A stretch of DNA of 64,000 nt from Meriones unguiculatus (GCF_030254825.1 NC_083359.1:11821501-11885500); one strand, 5' to 3'; numbered from the stretch's first letter, positions 45,607 to 58,160 are shown. Notes: generated from the letters alone by a model not told the origin. Translations and numbers: made by a program.

Positions 45607-46434
45607 GCCTAAAGCGCTGACCTCATGCCCCTCACAGCAGGTTCATAGGCCTGGAGCAAAGGAGAGTGAAATCAGTGATGCTGAGGAGTAGGGACTGGGT
45701 GGGGATCCCTGGGAAGGGTCTGGCTTCAAGGGAGCAAGAGCCCCTTCTTGAGGACTTGGCAGAAACTCTGTAGGTCTGAGCAAGTGGGAAGGTCACGGGG
45801 TCTAAGCATGCACGGGCGGCTTCTGCTGCCTGGGTGGGCATGGTTTTCTCTTTCTGCCCTTCCACTCAATATCTGTTTATTTTGGCTTTCTGGAAAAGAC
45901 ATCCTGGAAGTCTGTGGTAGGAAAAGTTGTGGCCACATGTTTCTCCTTTGAAATTTGTCAAACAGGGGTACAGTTCTTGTCCTCCTTGTCTGTGATGTCA
46001 TAGTGACAAGTGCTTGTTGTTCCTCCCCTCAACTTTTGGTTTTCTGTCCTTTTCTCTTGGACTCTAGGAATGACTTAGAGCTGGTATTGATCTGAGGGCT
46101 TTTAGTCATTTAACCAGAGAGTAAACAGGGTCCAGAAGATGAGGTGATTTTTCCCAAGTCGTAAAGCTGTGGTGGAGCTGGAGGAGTGGCAGCTGGACTC
46201 ACAGTGAGCTTCCTCTGTTGCTGCTAGGCGCGGTTTTCTGGGGAATGTGCGGATACTATCTCTGCCCACTCATGGAGTAATTCCCAGTGCCCTGCTCAGG
46301 AACACCCTTGGGGAGCGGGTGATTGCCCACACATGCTTTTGTGATGTCTATCAGTGCAGTATGCGCTATCTTGTTTCCTCATATGTGACTTCTCCTGGGA
46401 AATGAAGCATCTTCTGCTGGCTATCAGCCCCTAG
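45607..46434. other. Snap47 intron 1, unassigned DNA
   Basis: There is no coding signature or clear repeat. The paired left-arm sequence, if any, lies outside the window. Confidence 0.4.
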
Positions 46435-46915
46435 GTAACTTCAGGATGGAATCGGTCATTGAAAATCCAGGGCAGGATCAGAAGATAGGGCATTTAGTCT
46501 TACTGCTGCAAAGAAGGAAGAGGGGTGAAAGTTGGACGGATCACCAATGGCTTAATGGTTGAATCAATCACATCCATGGAACGAAGCCTCCATGGGTAGG
46601 CTGCCCCCTAGGCGAGCTTCCAGTAGGTGAACACTCACAAGTTCCAGAGAGGCCAAGGAAGCCGCATTCCTTCTTCACACATGGCCCAGTGCATCTGCAT
46701 CCATTGTGATACCCTTTATAGTCCAATAGTGAACGTAAGAGTTTTCCTGAGTTCTGTAAGCTAGCTGAGGAAGTGAATCCAATCTGAGGAGACGGTGAAC
46801 CTTCACCTGTGGTCAGTGGGTCAGATGTAGCCTGGGCTTGAGTTTGGCATCTACAGTGAAGGCGCCTTAGGAACTGGCTGTCTTCAAGTAGATAAGGTTG
46901 CATGGAAGTGGACTA
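46435..46915 (+). repeat. Second copy of the old ERV-type LTR
   Basis: It parallels 41821 onward: GATGGAATCGGTCATTGAAA, then CCAGGGCAGGATCAGAAGAT, then GAACGAAGCCTCCATGGGTA. Same orientation and same family, but strongly diverged. Confidence 0.5.
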
Positions 46916-47273
46916 GAGACACCCAGCCAGTGTCCATTTTAGAACCAATTGCTAGATGGTAAGGAGACACCCCCACACCCACACACATGAGTTTGCACAC
47001 ATGATATCAATACAGGAGAAACTGCAGTTTGTCTTTTTCCTTACATGGACCCAGGCATCGAACAGGCTATTGTCTCCTGGTCAGGTCTGGTTGTAGTTGA
47101 GCGATGGGAAGCCCCATCTCGCTGGAAAAGGAGACAAGGCTGTGTTTAGATGCTGAGTAGTGCTCAGTCGCGCTCCCTGCCTTGAACACTTACCTTTGCC
47201 TTAGAAACCATGGCTGGGCTGAAGGGGTTCCCCTAATTCTGAGAGGTACATGCCAGTATTTCTTAGAACTATT

Positions 47274-47467
47274 CTTTTGTGTATGAGTGTTTTGCATGTA
47301 TGTTCACCACCTGAGTGCAGTGCCCCTGGAGGCCTGAAGAGGGCATCAGATTCCCAAGCCCATGAGATATAGACAGTTGTGAACCACTACATGGATCCTG
47401 AGAATCTAACCTGGGCCCTCGGGAAGAACAGGCAGAGTTCTTAAACAGCAGGGCCATTGCTCCAGGG
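47274..47467 (-). repeat. B3-type SINE
   Basis: GGCCTGAAGAGGGCATCAGA, then GGGCCATTGCTCCAG at the head. Confidence 0.75.
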
Positions 47468-48427
47468 CGACCAGTGACTTTCAAGGGTTCAGAGGTCACA
47501 GGCATGGTTTGGAGGTGCTCTAGCCTGTGACCACGAGTGTTACTGGCACATAGGCAGATCTTTTGCAGCATGAAGGTATCAGTCCCTTCTCTCTTTAGCT
47601 CCAGGCCTTATGGAAGAAGGCTCAGGCAGTTGTTGCCAGGACTCCCTGTGGTTTATCCAAGTAGAAGACACTGCTATGGTGTGTCCTGGTGTGCCAGGGA
47701 GGAGCTCATAATGCAGACTTGCCCGCTGAACCCTCCCTCTGAAAGACAAAGCAGCCTTCTGTACAGGAGGAAGTGTCTCCTGCAGCTGAGCAAAGCTCCC
47801 TTGCTTTTCCAGTGACATCAGGCTGTAAACTTCCTGGCTGTGTCTCATGGAGCTTTCCTGAGGTGAGCGTGCAGGGTGTTGTGTTTGTGTTTAGCGTGGT
47901 GGTTCTCCTTGGTCTGGGCAGGGACAGGTTGCCAGGAGACCTTGCTCAGGCTCCACATAGGACCTGGTTGTCCTCTGTAACTTGGAGTTATCTGTGAAAT
48001 CCTTTCTTGAAAAATAACTTTTACGTATCTTCTTTTCATTTCTTTGTGATGATGACAGGATTCTCATGGCTAGTTAGGAACTCTTCCAGGAGTGTGCTAG
48101 CTGCAGGTCATGGAGCTGGCAGAGCTGTGATTTGCTGGGTTGGGAATGACTTGTGAGAGCCATCGATCCATCCTGGGAATTGTGGGCCTGCTCTTGAGGG
48201 TGTCATGGAGAAAAGCTCTAGTATGTGAAGACCTTGAGCTAGGCCAATAGAGAAGTCAGTCATTGTTTTTACCTGTCACTTCCATTTTGTACATTTTAAA
48301 TGACACAAATTAAGTATCTTTTCTCCCTCTGCTCCTCTTTTCTGTTATATCTGCTTGTTTGTAAACTTTAACCAGATGCTGAAAGCTAAGAACAGGAGGC
48401 AGGTTTTAGGTATGGTAATTCCTTGAG
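47468..48427. other. Snap47 intron 1, unassigned DNA
   Basis: No exon signature or repeat could be recognised. Confidence 0.4.
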
Positions 48428-48614
48428 CAGTGGTTCTCAACCTTCCTAAAGCAGTGACTCTTTAATACAGTCCCTCATGATGTGGTGACTCCGACCATAA
48501 AACTATTTCTGCTGCCAGTTCATAGGTGTGATTTTGCTACTGCTATGAATTGTAGTGTAAATATCTGACATGTGAACTGGAGAGGGTCTCGACCCACAGG
48601 TTGAGAACCAGATC
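48428..48614. mobile_element. URR1-type hAT (Charlie-group) non-autonomous DNA transposon
   Basis: The ends are inverted repeats: CAGTGGTTCTCAACCTTCC at the left and AGGTTGAGAACCA at the right. The interior (CATAAAACTATTTCTGCTGC, TTTTGCTACTGCTATGAATT) fits the rodent URR1 family. It has no coding capacity. Confidence 0.82.
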
Positions 48615-49894
48615 CCTGGAAGTCCTAGGAAATATGGACTGAAGACACCATGGTAGACTCCTCACATCCCTGTTAGGTGAGCTTACATGCTACTGTCATA
48701 TAATCATTGTGTTTCATATAGTGTTTGATGAAGGCTGCCATGAATAGGAATCTGAGCAGGATGGGCATCTGCCATGCCCTCTGTGTCCCAGCTGAACAAA
48801 ACCCCCAAATTAGTACATGTCCATCACAAGGAATCCACTGAGCCAGAACCTTGAATGGAGTAGTCTCCTGTCCTCCAAGAGCTTTTAGTCAGACGAACAA
48901 GATGTGTCATACTGTGCCCTTGTTTTTAGCCAGCTAGCCAGCCAGAGTCTCTGTCTACTCAGAAAATGTGATTAGGCCAGGAGAAGGACTTTTAGTCCTG
49001 AGCCTGGAGTACCCACGATCTTGAGGGTTACTCTACAGAGCACACCCAGTGGCATTTAGTTCTCAGCTCTGGGAATAGGGGCTTGCTGCTCTATTAAAAG
49101 CCAGGCTTGTGTCCCTGGATCTTCAAGTTGAAGGTTTGTTGCTCTGAGCTTTACCAGTGTTCTCTCTACGTGGCAGCTATTGTAACCTGTGGCCTCTGCT
49201 GCTCATGGTATTAGGATGCTATGCTCCAACAGCAGTTTGTCATGTCAGACTAAGGCATAGAGTGTTGGGACTCTGTCTTGGGTCTTGAGAAGCCAGCATC
49301 ACAACTTTCCATGTTGCAATTTGGAGTGTCTGAGTGTTAAGGCTTGGCAGCTCCCTCACCTCTTCCAGTGATCAAAGCCAGCAGGTTCATTGCCTTCAGC
49401 TGCTCATAGCCTGTCTTTTTTACCACCTCTGCTCTCAACCACAGTCAGTCTTTGTACTCCTTAGTGACCATCTGGCTTTGGCTGCTTTTGCCATTGATCA
49501 TGACCGCTTTCCTTTTTATGTTACCAGGTTAGCCCACTTTACTAATGATAGAGACCAAAATGGGCCACTGACGTGGCTCAGAAGACAAACATGCTTAATG
49601 CTAAATCTGAGGACCTGAATTAATTCCCTGGGAATGCACATTGTGGAAAGAGAGAACCTGCTCCTTTAAGTTGTCCTCTGACCTATACATTGGTGACATG
49701 ACAGGTGTGCCTCAGATAGCGTCAGCATGATTGTGGCTCATTTAACCACCAATCAGACTAAGGACATTGCATACCTCATTTGCCTTAGTGGACAGAGGGA
49801 CCTCTGGGCAGGAACTGCCTTCATGTAAGTCACTTCTCTTTTTTTCTAGCCTTGTGCTTTTACATTTTCCTCAGGCTGCTGTCCCTTGGCTTGC
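48615..49894. other. Snap47 intron 1, mostly unassigned
   Basis: A weak tRNA-like SINE relic is possible at 49565-49715. Nothing else was recognised. Confidence 0.35.
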
Positions 49895-50370
49895 TTGCTT
49901 TTTATACAATAGTCTTATATTTTGGTGGAGTTCTGTTGTAGTGAAATTTGTTGACAGTACCCCTAATGGTATAGCTGGTTCATACGGTAGTTGTATTTTC
50001 AGTTGCACTGTTCTCCAGGATGACTGCACTGATTGGCATCCCCCCAGCAGTGTGCAAGGGTTACCTTTTCTCTGCCTGCCTGCCAGCACTTACTATCCTC
50101 AGCCCTCCAGCCCAGACACTAGGGATTAAGCCTAAGGCCTCACATGTGCTAGGCCAGTGCTCTACCCCTGAAGGATGTGCTCTGCCTCTCAGGATGTTCC
50201 TGAAATCTCTTTAGTCTTTTGATAGCCATTCTTACTGGGGTGATTCAGCCAGTGGGCAGATTTTCTCATACTTGGCCATTTGTATAATTTGTGAAAACCA
50301 TTCATTCAGATTTTAGCCCTTTAGTCGCATTTTTGGTGTTTGTAAGATTATTATGTATTTTAGATATTAA
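49895..50370 (-). repeat. Ancient mammalian L1 3'-region fragment
   Basis: Old L1 antisense vocabulary is readable: CCCCCCAGCAGTGTGCAAGG, GATAGCCATTCTTACTGGGG and TTGGCCATTTGTATAATTTG. A short ID-like insertion interrupts it near 50105-50195. Confidence 0.6.
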
Positions 50371-50374
50371 TATT

Positions 50375-50755
50375 TTAAGACTTATTTGTTTTATGTGTCT
50401 GAATGCTTTCCTGTAAGTGTGTATGTACCACTTACATGTAAGTGCCTATGAAGGCCAGAAAAGGGTGGTCTGATCCCCTGGGCCTGGAGTTATAGCTCGC
50501 TGTGAACTGCCATGTGAATGCTGGGAATTGAACCCAGGGTCGGTATAGGAACAGCCAGTGTCTTAACTATTTTTTTTTTAATTTGTGTGCCTTTTGGTCA
50601 GGTGGTGGTGGTGGTGGTGGTGCATGCCTTTAAAACAGAAGTCAGCAGGCAGAGGCAAAGGCTCTTTGGCTCTGTGACTTTGAGGCCAGGCTGGTCCACA
50701 GCGTGAGTCCAGGACAGCCAGGGCTACACAGAGAAACCCTGTCTCAGAACAGCAA
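50375..50755. repeat. B3-type SINE (-) followed by B1 SINE (+)
   Basis: 50375-50570 is an antisense B3 (GAATGCTGGGAATTGAACCC). 50597-50755 is a B1 with an internal (GTG)n stretch (TTTGAGGCCAGGCTGGTCCA). Confidence 0.82.
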
Positions 50756-50847
50756 TGGCAAAGATTGCATACACTGTAAAATATTGAACTTCATGACATG
50801 CTGTCACACATTCATATGGTGAGATGAATCTCAATGTAGTATTATTT

Positions 50848-50955
50848 TTCTCTTCTCTTCTCTCCTCCTCTCATTCCTTCTCCTTCCCTTCTCTTTCCCT
50901 TAATCTCCCCTTCCCCTCCCTTCTTTCAGCTCCCTGCCCCTCCCCTCTCTTCATT
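50848..50955. repeat. CT-rich low-complexity tract
   Basis: About 100 bases of TTCTC/TCCCTTC-type pyrimidines on the + strand. Confidence 0.85.
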
Positions 50956-51127
50956 TTTTGGACAGCAATTCACATAGCCCAGGAAGGCCTCAAACCAGGT
51001 TGCTGAGGATGATCTTGAACTTCTGATCCTCAGGTTGCTAGCTCCTAAATTTATGCATTTCTTTTAGACTTTCCAGTTTGATAAGCATGTACTTTTTTGT
51101 AGTAGCTTCTTTTTCAAAGAGCAGACT

Positions 51128-51473
51128 TATTTTATATTTATTTACATGTATGTCTGTTTGTGTGTATGTCACATGAGAACAGTGGCCACAGACGCCAGAA
51201 GAGTGTGTCAGATTCTCAGGAGCTGGAGTTGCAAATGGTTAGGAATCCCCAGTGCTGGGAATCAGACTACTCTAGAACAGCAGTAGGAGCTCTCAATTGC
51301 CGAGCTGTCTCTCTAGGCTGGACAATTGTTTATTTTTTTCCCCTTTTTGGTTTTTTTAAAGTCAGGGTTTCTCTGTATAGCCCTGGCTGTCCTAGAACTT
51401 GATCTGTAGACCAGGCTGGCTTTGATCTCCTGCCTCTGCTGGGATTAAAGGCATGTATCAGCATGCCTGGCTT
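51128..51473 (-). repeat. B3-type SINE then B1 SINE, both antisense
   Basis: 51128-51327 is B3-like, ending GAGCTGTCTCTCTAGGCTGG. 51358-51473 is B1 (CAGGGTTTCTCTGTATAGCC). Confidence 0.78.
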
Positions 51474-51971
51474 CATCTCTTATTTTATTTATTTGGGTCT
51501 TTTTTCTTGTTTAGTTTATCTAAAGATTTGCTAATTTTGTTTGTTCAGAAAATGAAACACTTTATTAATCTTTTGTGTTTTGATTATTTGAAACTTGTAT
51601 TTCATTCTTATTGGTGTTCTCTGTGTATGCATGTATTTGTGGAGGTCAGATAACAGTTATTGGGAATCAAGTCTCTCCTTCCACTGTAGGATCTAGGAAC
51701 TGAACTCAGTCAAGTCATCAGGCTTTGGAGGTAAATGAAACTGTTGAGCCATTTTACTGTCCGTTTTGTATTTTTGAAATTTTAGTTTTATGTATTTCTA
51801 CTGTGGTTGGTTTGTTTGTTTTCCCTTCTACTTTGGGGTTTGGTCTATTGCCCGCTGAGTCTTTGAGATCCACTGGGATGTTATTTGAAGTCTTTCTGTC
51901 TTGATTATGCATTTATTTCTGTAAACTCTCCTTTTAGTATTGCTTTTTTTATATCTCAACAAATTTTAACA

Positions 51972-52089
51972 CAGTGCCTGCATGTGTGTCTGATCTCACT
52001 ATAGATGGTTGTAAGCCACCATGTGGAATTGAACTCAGTACCTTTGGAAGAACAGCAGTGTTCTTAATCTTAGTCATCTCTCCAGCCCA
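51972..52089 (-). repeat. Truncated B2 SINE
   Basis: ATCTCACTATAGATGGTTGT to GTCATCTCTCCAGCCC, antisense. The 3' half of the element is shortened. Confidence 0.82.
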
Positions 52090-52194
52090 ATATTTAAGAC
52101 ATATTTTTATTGGTTTTCCACTGAACTATTTATGTGGCCAACAAATACTGATACAATTATGTAATATCTACTCTGATATAAACACTGATACTTT

Positions 52195-53500
52195 TTTAAT
52201 TAGTTTACTTATTTACATCCCAACTGCAGTTCCCCCTCATGCCTCTCCTCCCAGCCCCACCCCCACTCCCTTTCTCTTCAGAAAAGGGGAGGCCTTCCAT
52301 GGCTATCACCCAGCCTTGGCATATCAAGTTGCAGTAAGAGTATGCACATCTTGTCCTATTGAGACTAGACAAGGCAGTCCAGTTAGGTGAGGTGCCCAGA
52401 GGTAGGCAGCAGAGTTGGAGACAGCCCCAGCTCCTAACATTAGGAGACTAAGCTACACAACTGTTACATATGGGCATGTCACTGAAAAGAAAAAATAGAA
52501 TAGACATTGTGGATGGACATAGTTGGGGGGGTAGGTCAGGAGGGAGGATAGGAACTGGAGGGATCAGGTGAGGGGAGGATGGAGGGAGAGCACACTGGGA
52601 GAGACTGGAATGGAGTGGGAGGGAGCATCTTTTGGACCAGCTAGAAATCTAGGGTAATAGAAATTTCCAGGAATCTATGAGGGTGATCCTACCTAAGAGT
52701 CCTACAATGGGGGGCGGGGTATGGAACCTGAACCAGGCATCTGTAACTAGGCATGACTTTCAGTAGAGGGGTTGGGACACCAGCCCAACCACAAAGCTTT
52801 CGACCTACAATTTGTCCTGCCTACTAGAAGTGCAAGGGTATAAAGATGGAGCAGAAATTAAAGAAATGGCCAAGCAGTGACTACTCTAGTTTCAGACCCA
52901 TGTCCTGAGAGGGAGCCCACCCCTGACAGTTTTAATGATATCCTGCTATGCTTGCAGACAGGAGCCTAGCATGACTGCTATCAAAGAGGCTTCACCCAGC
53001 AACTGATGGAAACATGCAGAGACCCACAGCCAATCATTAGGTGGAACTTGGGGGATCCTGGGGAAGACGGGGGTGGGGGGTAGGAGGGAGAGGACTATAG
53101 GAACCAGAGAGATCAAGCACACTGCAGGAAGGCCTCCAGAATCAACTAACCTGGGCCCATGGGGCCCCACAGAGACCGAACTGCCACCCAGGGAGCATGC
53201 ATGGGACTGAGCTGCCTTTATTTTAAAATAATTTTTTACATTTTAATTAAAATATAGTTACATCATTTACCTGCTTCTCTTTTCTCCCTCCAGTCTCTCC
53301 CATGTCCCCTCCCTCCAAGACCCTCCTGTTCCTGTCTTACATTGATAGCTCCTTTTCCTTTGATTATTACTGTTACACACACACTACAGCCTTCTGAGTC
53401 CATTATTATTCTTTATTCTTTGTGTGCATATGGTTTCAGAGCTGACCACCTTGTATTGGATTGTCAGTCAGGGTGTTCAAAGGAAAGGTTAATTCTCCCT
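52195..53500. repeat. L1 3' UTR pieces in opposing orientations
   Basis: 52195-52440 reads as antisense L1 3' UTR (TTTACATCCCAACTGCAGTT, AGTTGCAGTAAGAGTATGCA). About 52490-53215 reads in the sense direction (ACATATGGGCATGTCACTGA, then GACCCACAGCCAATCATTAG). 53225-53500 is again antisense L1 3' end (GTTTCAGAGCTGACCACC). Head-to-head L1 halves suggest an inverted (twin-primed) insertion. Confidence 0.65.
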
Positions 53501-53531
53501 TTCTATTTAAAAAAAAATAATTTAGAAACAC

Positions 53532-53760
53532 TGATGAAGCTGTAGAGAAGCTTAGTAGTTTAGAACACTGGCTGCTTTTCCTGAGGACACAGGTTCAGTT
53601 CCTAGCACTCACATGACAGCTCATGACTGTCTGTAACTCCAGTTTCAAGGGATCCAGTGCCCTCTTCTGGCCTCCTTGGGCATATATGAAGTGTGCAGAC
53701 ATCCATGCAGGAAAAACACCTATACATATAAGAATAAATAAATAAATTGAAAAAAAAAGT
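53532..53760 (+). repeat. B3-type SINE
   Basis: TCCAGTTTCAAGGGATCCAG with tail AATAAATAAATAAATTGAAA. Confidence 0.78.
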
Positions 53761-53761
53761 A

Positions 53762-54845
53762 TTGGTTGTAGTTCTTCTTGAAGGTCTGGTAGAATGCTGT
53801 GGGTCAATCTGGACCTAGGCTTTTTTTTTTTTTCAGTCAGAAGTCTCAATCTCTTCCTTTGTTATGGGTCTTTTTTAGGTTGTTGGTTTCTTTTAAGATT
53901 TATTTATTATTATTTGTATAGTATTCTGTTTGCATTTATGCCTGCACGCCAGGAGAGGGCACCAGATCTCATTATAGATGGTTATGAGCCACCATGTAGT
54001 TGCTGGGAATTGAACTCAGGACCTCTAGAAGAGCAGCCAGTGCTCTTAACCTCTGAGCCATCTCTCCAGCCCCAGTTGCTGGTTTCTTTTTGTGCTTATT
54101 GGGTTTTGTTAATTTGGGTCACCTTTCCCTCCCCCCCCCCCCCCGCCGCCCAAGGGTCTCTTGTTCTAGTTTATCTTCTTCAAGATCCAGCTCTTAGAGC
54201 TGTTTCCTATGTTTCTATTTCATGAACATCTGCTTTGATGTTTATTATTTCCTACCATCCACTGTGCTTAGATCTGCCTTGTTCTTATTTCTCCAAATTC
54301 TTATTTTTCAGGTGTTTTTTTAAAAAATATATATATATATTTTTAATTATATGTGTGTATGTTGCCTGCATATACGTCTTATATACCATGCGAATGCCTG
54401 ATACCCACAGAGGCTAGAGTTGCATCATTAAGTTTAATTTTTGCTCTTTGGATTTTTGATATTGGAACTTCAGGCTCTACACTTCCCTCTCAGGGCTGCC
54501 TTTACCATGTCCCAGAGGTTTTGTTGTGTTGAAAATTCATTTTCATTTAGTTTTCAGGATACTTTGATTTTTTTTTTCTTGACTTTTTTGACTCATTCAG
54601 TAATGAGTTGTTTAATCTCCATGGGTTTATACACTTCCTAGAGTTTTGTTTTGCCATTGATTTTAAGATTTATTGCATAATGGTTGGATGGGATGCATGG
54701 AGTTATTTCCATTGAAAGATTGTTTCCTGTTCCAGCCCATGGTCTAGTTTACAGAAGCTTCCCTGTGCTGCTGAGCAGAAGGAGCATGCATTGGTGCGTA
54801 GGCTCTGTATGCTCTGTTCACAGTCTGTTAGGACTGTGTGGTATA
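53762..54845 (-). repeat. L1 ORF2 fragment, antisense, with a B2 inserted
   Basis: Antisense ORF2 wording: CTTCTTGAAGGTCTGGTAGA, CTTCAAGATCCAGCTCTTAG and CCAGCCCATGGTCTAGTTTA. A B2 SINE (53893-54074, -) splits it. The flanking L1 text GGTTGTTGGTTTCTTTT / GTTGCTGGTTTCTTTTT is duplicated at the insertion site. There are no open reading frames of useful length. Confidence 0.75.
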
Positions 54846-54879
54846 AGATGTCATTGAATAGGAGGCTGCAATGGAAGCT

Positions 54880-55292
54880 GTGGAAGCTGTGGTTTGAATG
54901 AGAATAGCTCCCATGAGCTCATGTATTTGAATGTTTGGTCACCAGAGAGTGGAACTATCAAAAGGATTAGAAGGATTAGGAGGTGTGGCCTCATTGGAGT
55001 AAATGTGTTCTTGTTGGAGGAAGTGTATGACGGGGTGGGCTTTGAGGCTTCAAAAGCCTGCGCCAGCCCCAGTCTCTCTCTGTCTCTGTCTGCTTGCCTG
55101 TGGATCAAGATGTAAATCTCAGCTACTTCTCCAGTATCACGTGTGCTGCTGCTGCCATGCTTCCTGCCATGATAAGGAACTTAAACTTCTGAAACTGTAA
55201 GCAAGTCCCCAATCACATGCTTTCTTTGATAAGAGTTGCCTTGGTCATGGTGTCTCTTCACAGCAATAGAACAATGATTAAGACAAAAATCT
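54880..55292 (+). repeat. L1 Lx-type 3' UTR, sense
   Basis: TTAGGAGGTGTGGCCTCATT, GCTTTGAGGCTTCAAAAGCC and GCCTTGGTCATGGTGTCTCT, ending AATGATTAAGACAAAA. Confidence 0.78.
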
Positions 55293-55435
55293 TCACAAGT
55301 TTTTGGCTATTATTTTAATAAATAAAATTTTAGTGCCTTTTTCTTTTAATCCTCTGGAATTCCGATAGTGTATCTATTTGTTTCCATGATGATTTCCCAT
55401 TTCTTCATCCTTTTTTCTTTTCTTACCATTATTTT

Positions 55436-55665
55436 TAGTTCATTTTCATTCTCTCTCTCTCTGTGTTTATGTGTGTGCATACGTGTGTGTGTGTGTGTGT
55501 GTGTATGTGTGTGTGTGTATTCATGTGAGTACAAGTGAGTACAAAGTTCCTGCTGAGCCCAAAGGCATTTGGATTTCCTGCAGTTGGAGTTCCAGATGGT
55601 TGTAAGTTAGGAACTGAACTCTGGTCCTCTTAATTGCTGAGCCTTCTCTTCAGACCCTCTGTTTA
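55436..55665 (-). repeat. B3-like SINE with a (TG)n tract
   Basis: A TC run and TG microsatellite (about 55441-55520) are followed by decayed antisense B3 ending CTGAGCCTTCTCTTCAGACC. Confidence 0.65.
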
Positions 55666-57945
55666 TATATTTTAGAATATAGTTATTTTAAATGATGAGT
55701 TAGTTCAAAAGAGTTATTCTTGGTTCAAAATTTAGCTTATTCTAGTCTCTAATGGAAGCTATCTATTTTATTTCATGCTTGTGAATTGTGTTTTTTTGTT
55801 TTGTTTTTTTCACCAAGACTTCTGGTTAATCCACACACATGCACACGCACACAGGCTAGTTCTTTTTCATTTTTTTAAATCTATAAAATGAATTGTTTTC
55901 CTAATTTTGCTCTCTGTATCTTCTTATATTTTAGTGGTTTTCCTTAGGATTTTTGAATTATTTTTTGGTAACCCCATAGATTTCCTTTGAATCGAGATCT
56001 ATTTCCAGGAATATCTGTGTAGGAGTGTCATACATCCTTGGGTTTTTTTTAAACTTCGTTGGATATTTTCACATCTGGCATAATAGTTACCTTTTCCAAT
56101 TTTGTGGACTAGCTGTCGTTTGGATAGGATTTAGGGTGCCAGTGTCCTTAGAGGGGAACTTGGAAGTGTGGCCTGTGTAGTTTCGCCAGCTTTGGTCCGT
56201 GTCGCCAGTGCTGTGTGGTCTTCACAGCCCAGTCTGCAGCAGTATGTGAGAAGAGGTATACAGCTTTGCAGTGGACATTCTCACTTTATGCTCTGCGGAT
56301 CTGAGTGCCTGTGACTCTGGGACTTATGGTGATGGCAGTTGAAGTTCTAATGCTACAGAATGCGGAGAGTCCTGTCACTATGTCCTCTGGGGCAAATGTA
56401 GGTGATGGCAAGGGTGTGGCACTGGTAGCTATGGTCTTAGAGCTATATGACATTGATGGGACCTTCCCCAGGGCCCCTGGTCTATGTCTGTGGACCATAG
56501 ATAGAATCTTCTCCAAGCTTCTGGAGACAAGCACAGGTGAGGCAGCACCTTGGGTACCAGTAGCTGTGAGGCTTCTAATTCCTATGAGGTGAATGCAGGC
56601 AAAGCCAGGGTTGTGGTGCTGGAGCAACAGGATACCAAGAAGTCTGTTCTCTGCACAGTGAGACTCATCGGGCTCAGGGCTTCTTTGGTGGTATCTGGAG
56701 TTGGCTCCTGCCTCCTAAGTCAGGATGGCATCTAGCTTGTGTTCTGAGGAAGGGGAAGGGCAATGTGAGATCATTCTTAGGAGCAGAATAGTCACTTAGA
56801 GCTCCATGCTTGATTTAAGCCATTGAGTGCTGTGGGATCCTGCAGTTAGGTCCACTGTTCTGCTGCTGTCCCTGGTACTTCCCAGAGGCCTTAGCAGAGG
56901 CCTGGAGTAGACTTTGAAGTAGGGCTCTGCTCTGCTGTGACTGTTCTCACCATCTTCTTGTCTGCTTTTTGTCCTTCCCTCCCCCATCACTCTCCTCTGC
57001 TGCTCTGGTGGACCCACCTGTGCCTCCTCCCTGCTGCTGTGGACACTAAGTTCCTGACCTGGTGGTCTGTATAAACACAGGTCTTCTGATCAGGGAGCTG
57101 GTGGCCATGTGCAGCATGAGTGGAGGTGACTGGCAGGCCAGAGGCTCTTAGGTTTCCTGGCCCCACTGCTGTTCACTGAATCCACAGCACTACTTCAACA
57201 CTCAAGAGGGAGCATCCAGCCTTCAGCATCGATGCCCTCACCTCTAGACTTCCACCTGACACTACGGGAAACATGACTGAGGGCAAAGTGGCAGCCTAGC
57301 CCATACCGCTCAGGGAGACCTCCTGCTTCGGGGAGGGGATCCTATCACAGGGTTACAGTCTGTTTAAGAACCTCATTTTGACATGGATTCTGCTTTGGTA
57401 GGTCTGGTGCAGATGTTGCCTTGTTTGGTGATTATCTCCAAGACTGACTCTTCAGAGCATGGCTCAGTGAGTGAATGAATGAAATTCTCATTGACTCCAC
57501 GTCACATTACTACAGATCCTGCCAGAGCCACCTTTTGTGGCTTAAAGACCTGGTCACTGACAGCAGTGCCCCTGTAGTCTACAGCTTGGTTCAGTATTTC
57601 AGGGAACATGCTAAGATATTTCATAGGAAGTGAACTAAAACTGTATTTGAGAGAGACAGACAGAGAGAGGGGAAGGGGGAGAAGGACACATAGAGAAACA
57701 CAACTAGAGAGAAATGCAAAGGCAGGAAGGTGGGGAAAGCCCTGATTGGTACTTTGCGGTGCAGCACTTTCCCGGGCATTGCCAGGCCTGGCCTTTACCC
57801 AGTTGGTGTCATATAGTGTGGAGCCTCCTTTCTTGACTGATGCTTGATTTCTGTACAAAGAAGATTGGGCAGCAGATCCTGTAAGGGTTAATTCAAACTA
57901 TCATCCATGACTTATAACTGCTTAACATAATTAGAAATATGAAAC
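55666..57945. other. Snap47 intron 1, moderately GC-rich and unassigned
   Basis: 56100-57450 has no SINE or recognisable L1 text and carries overlapping open frames on both strands (56286-56627 and 56305-56592). None of these shows a known motif. It could be the 5' part of an old L1 or unique intron DNA. Confidence 0.35.
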
Positions 57946-57949
57946 TTCA

Positions 57950-58160
57950 GACAGTAGCCAGGTATGGTGGCATGTTAATACTTCTAGGACTGGCCAAGTA
58001 CAGCATGGGAACTCGAGGCCACCCTGGGCAGTAAGTTCAAAGCTGGTCTGAGCAACATGTAAGACCCTGTTTCAAAAGACAAAGCAAAACAAGGGCTGGG
58101 GATATAGCTCAGTAGGAGACCACTTTCCTAAATGTGATTCTCATTACTCAGGGAAAACAG
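57950..58160 (+). repeat. B1-like and ID-like (B4-type) SINE pair
   Basis: A B1-like half (GGTATGGTGGCATGTTAATA) is followed at 58092 by an ID-like head (GGGCTGGGGATATAGCTCAG). Confidence 0.7.

Noticed and set aside
53762..54845. Open frames near the L1 ORF2 fragment and B2
   Set aside because: They are short pieces of antisense L1 and SINE sequence. The 143-codon frame at 53794-54225 is B2 plus L1 read in the wrong sense.
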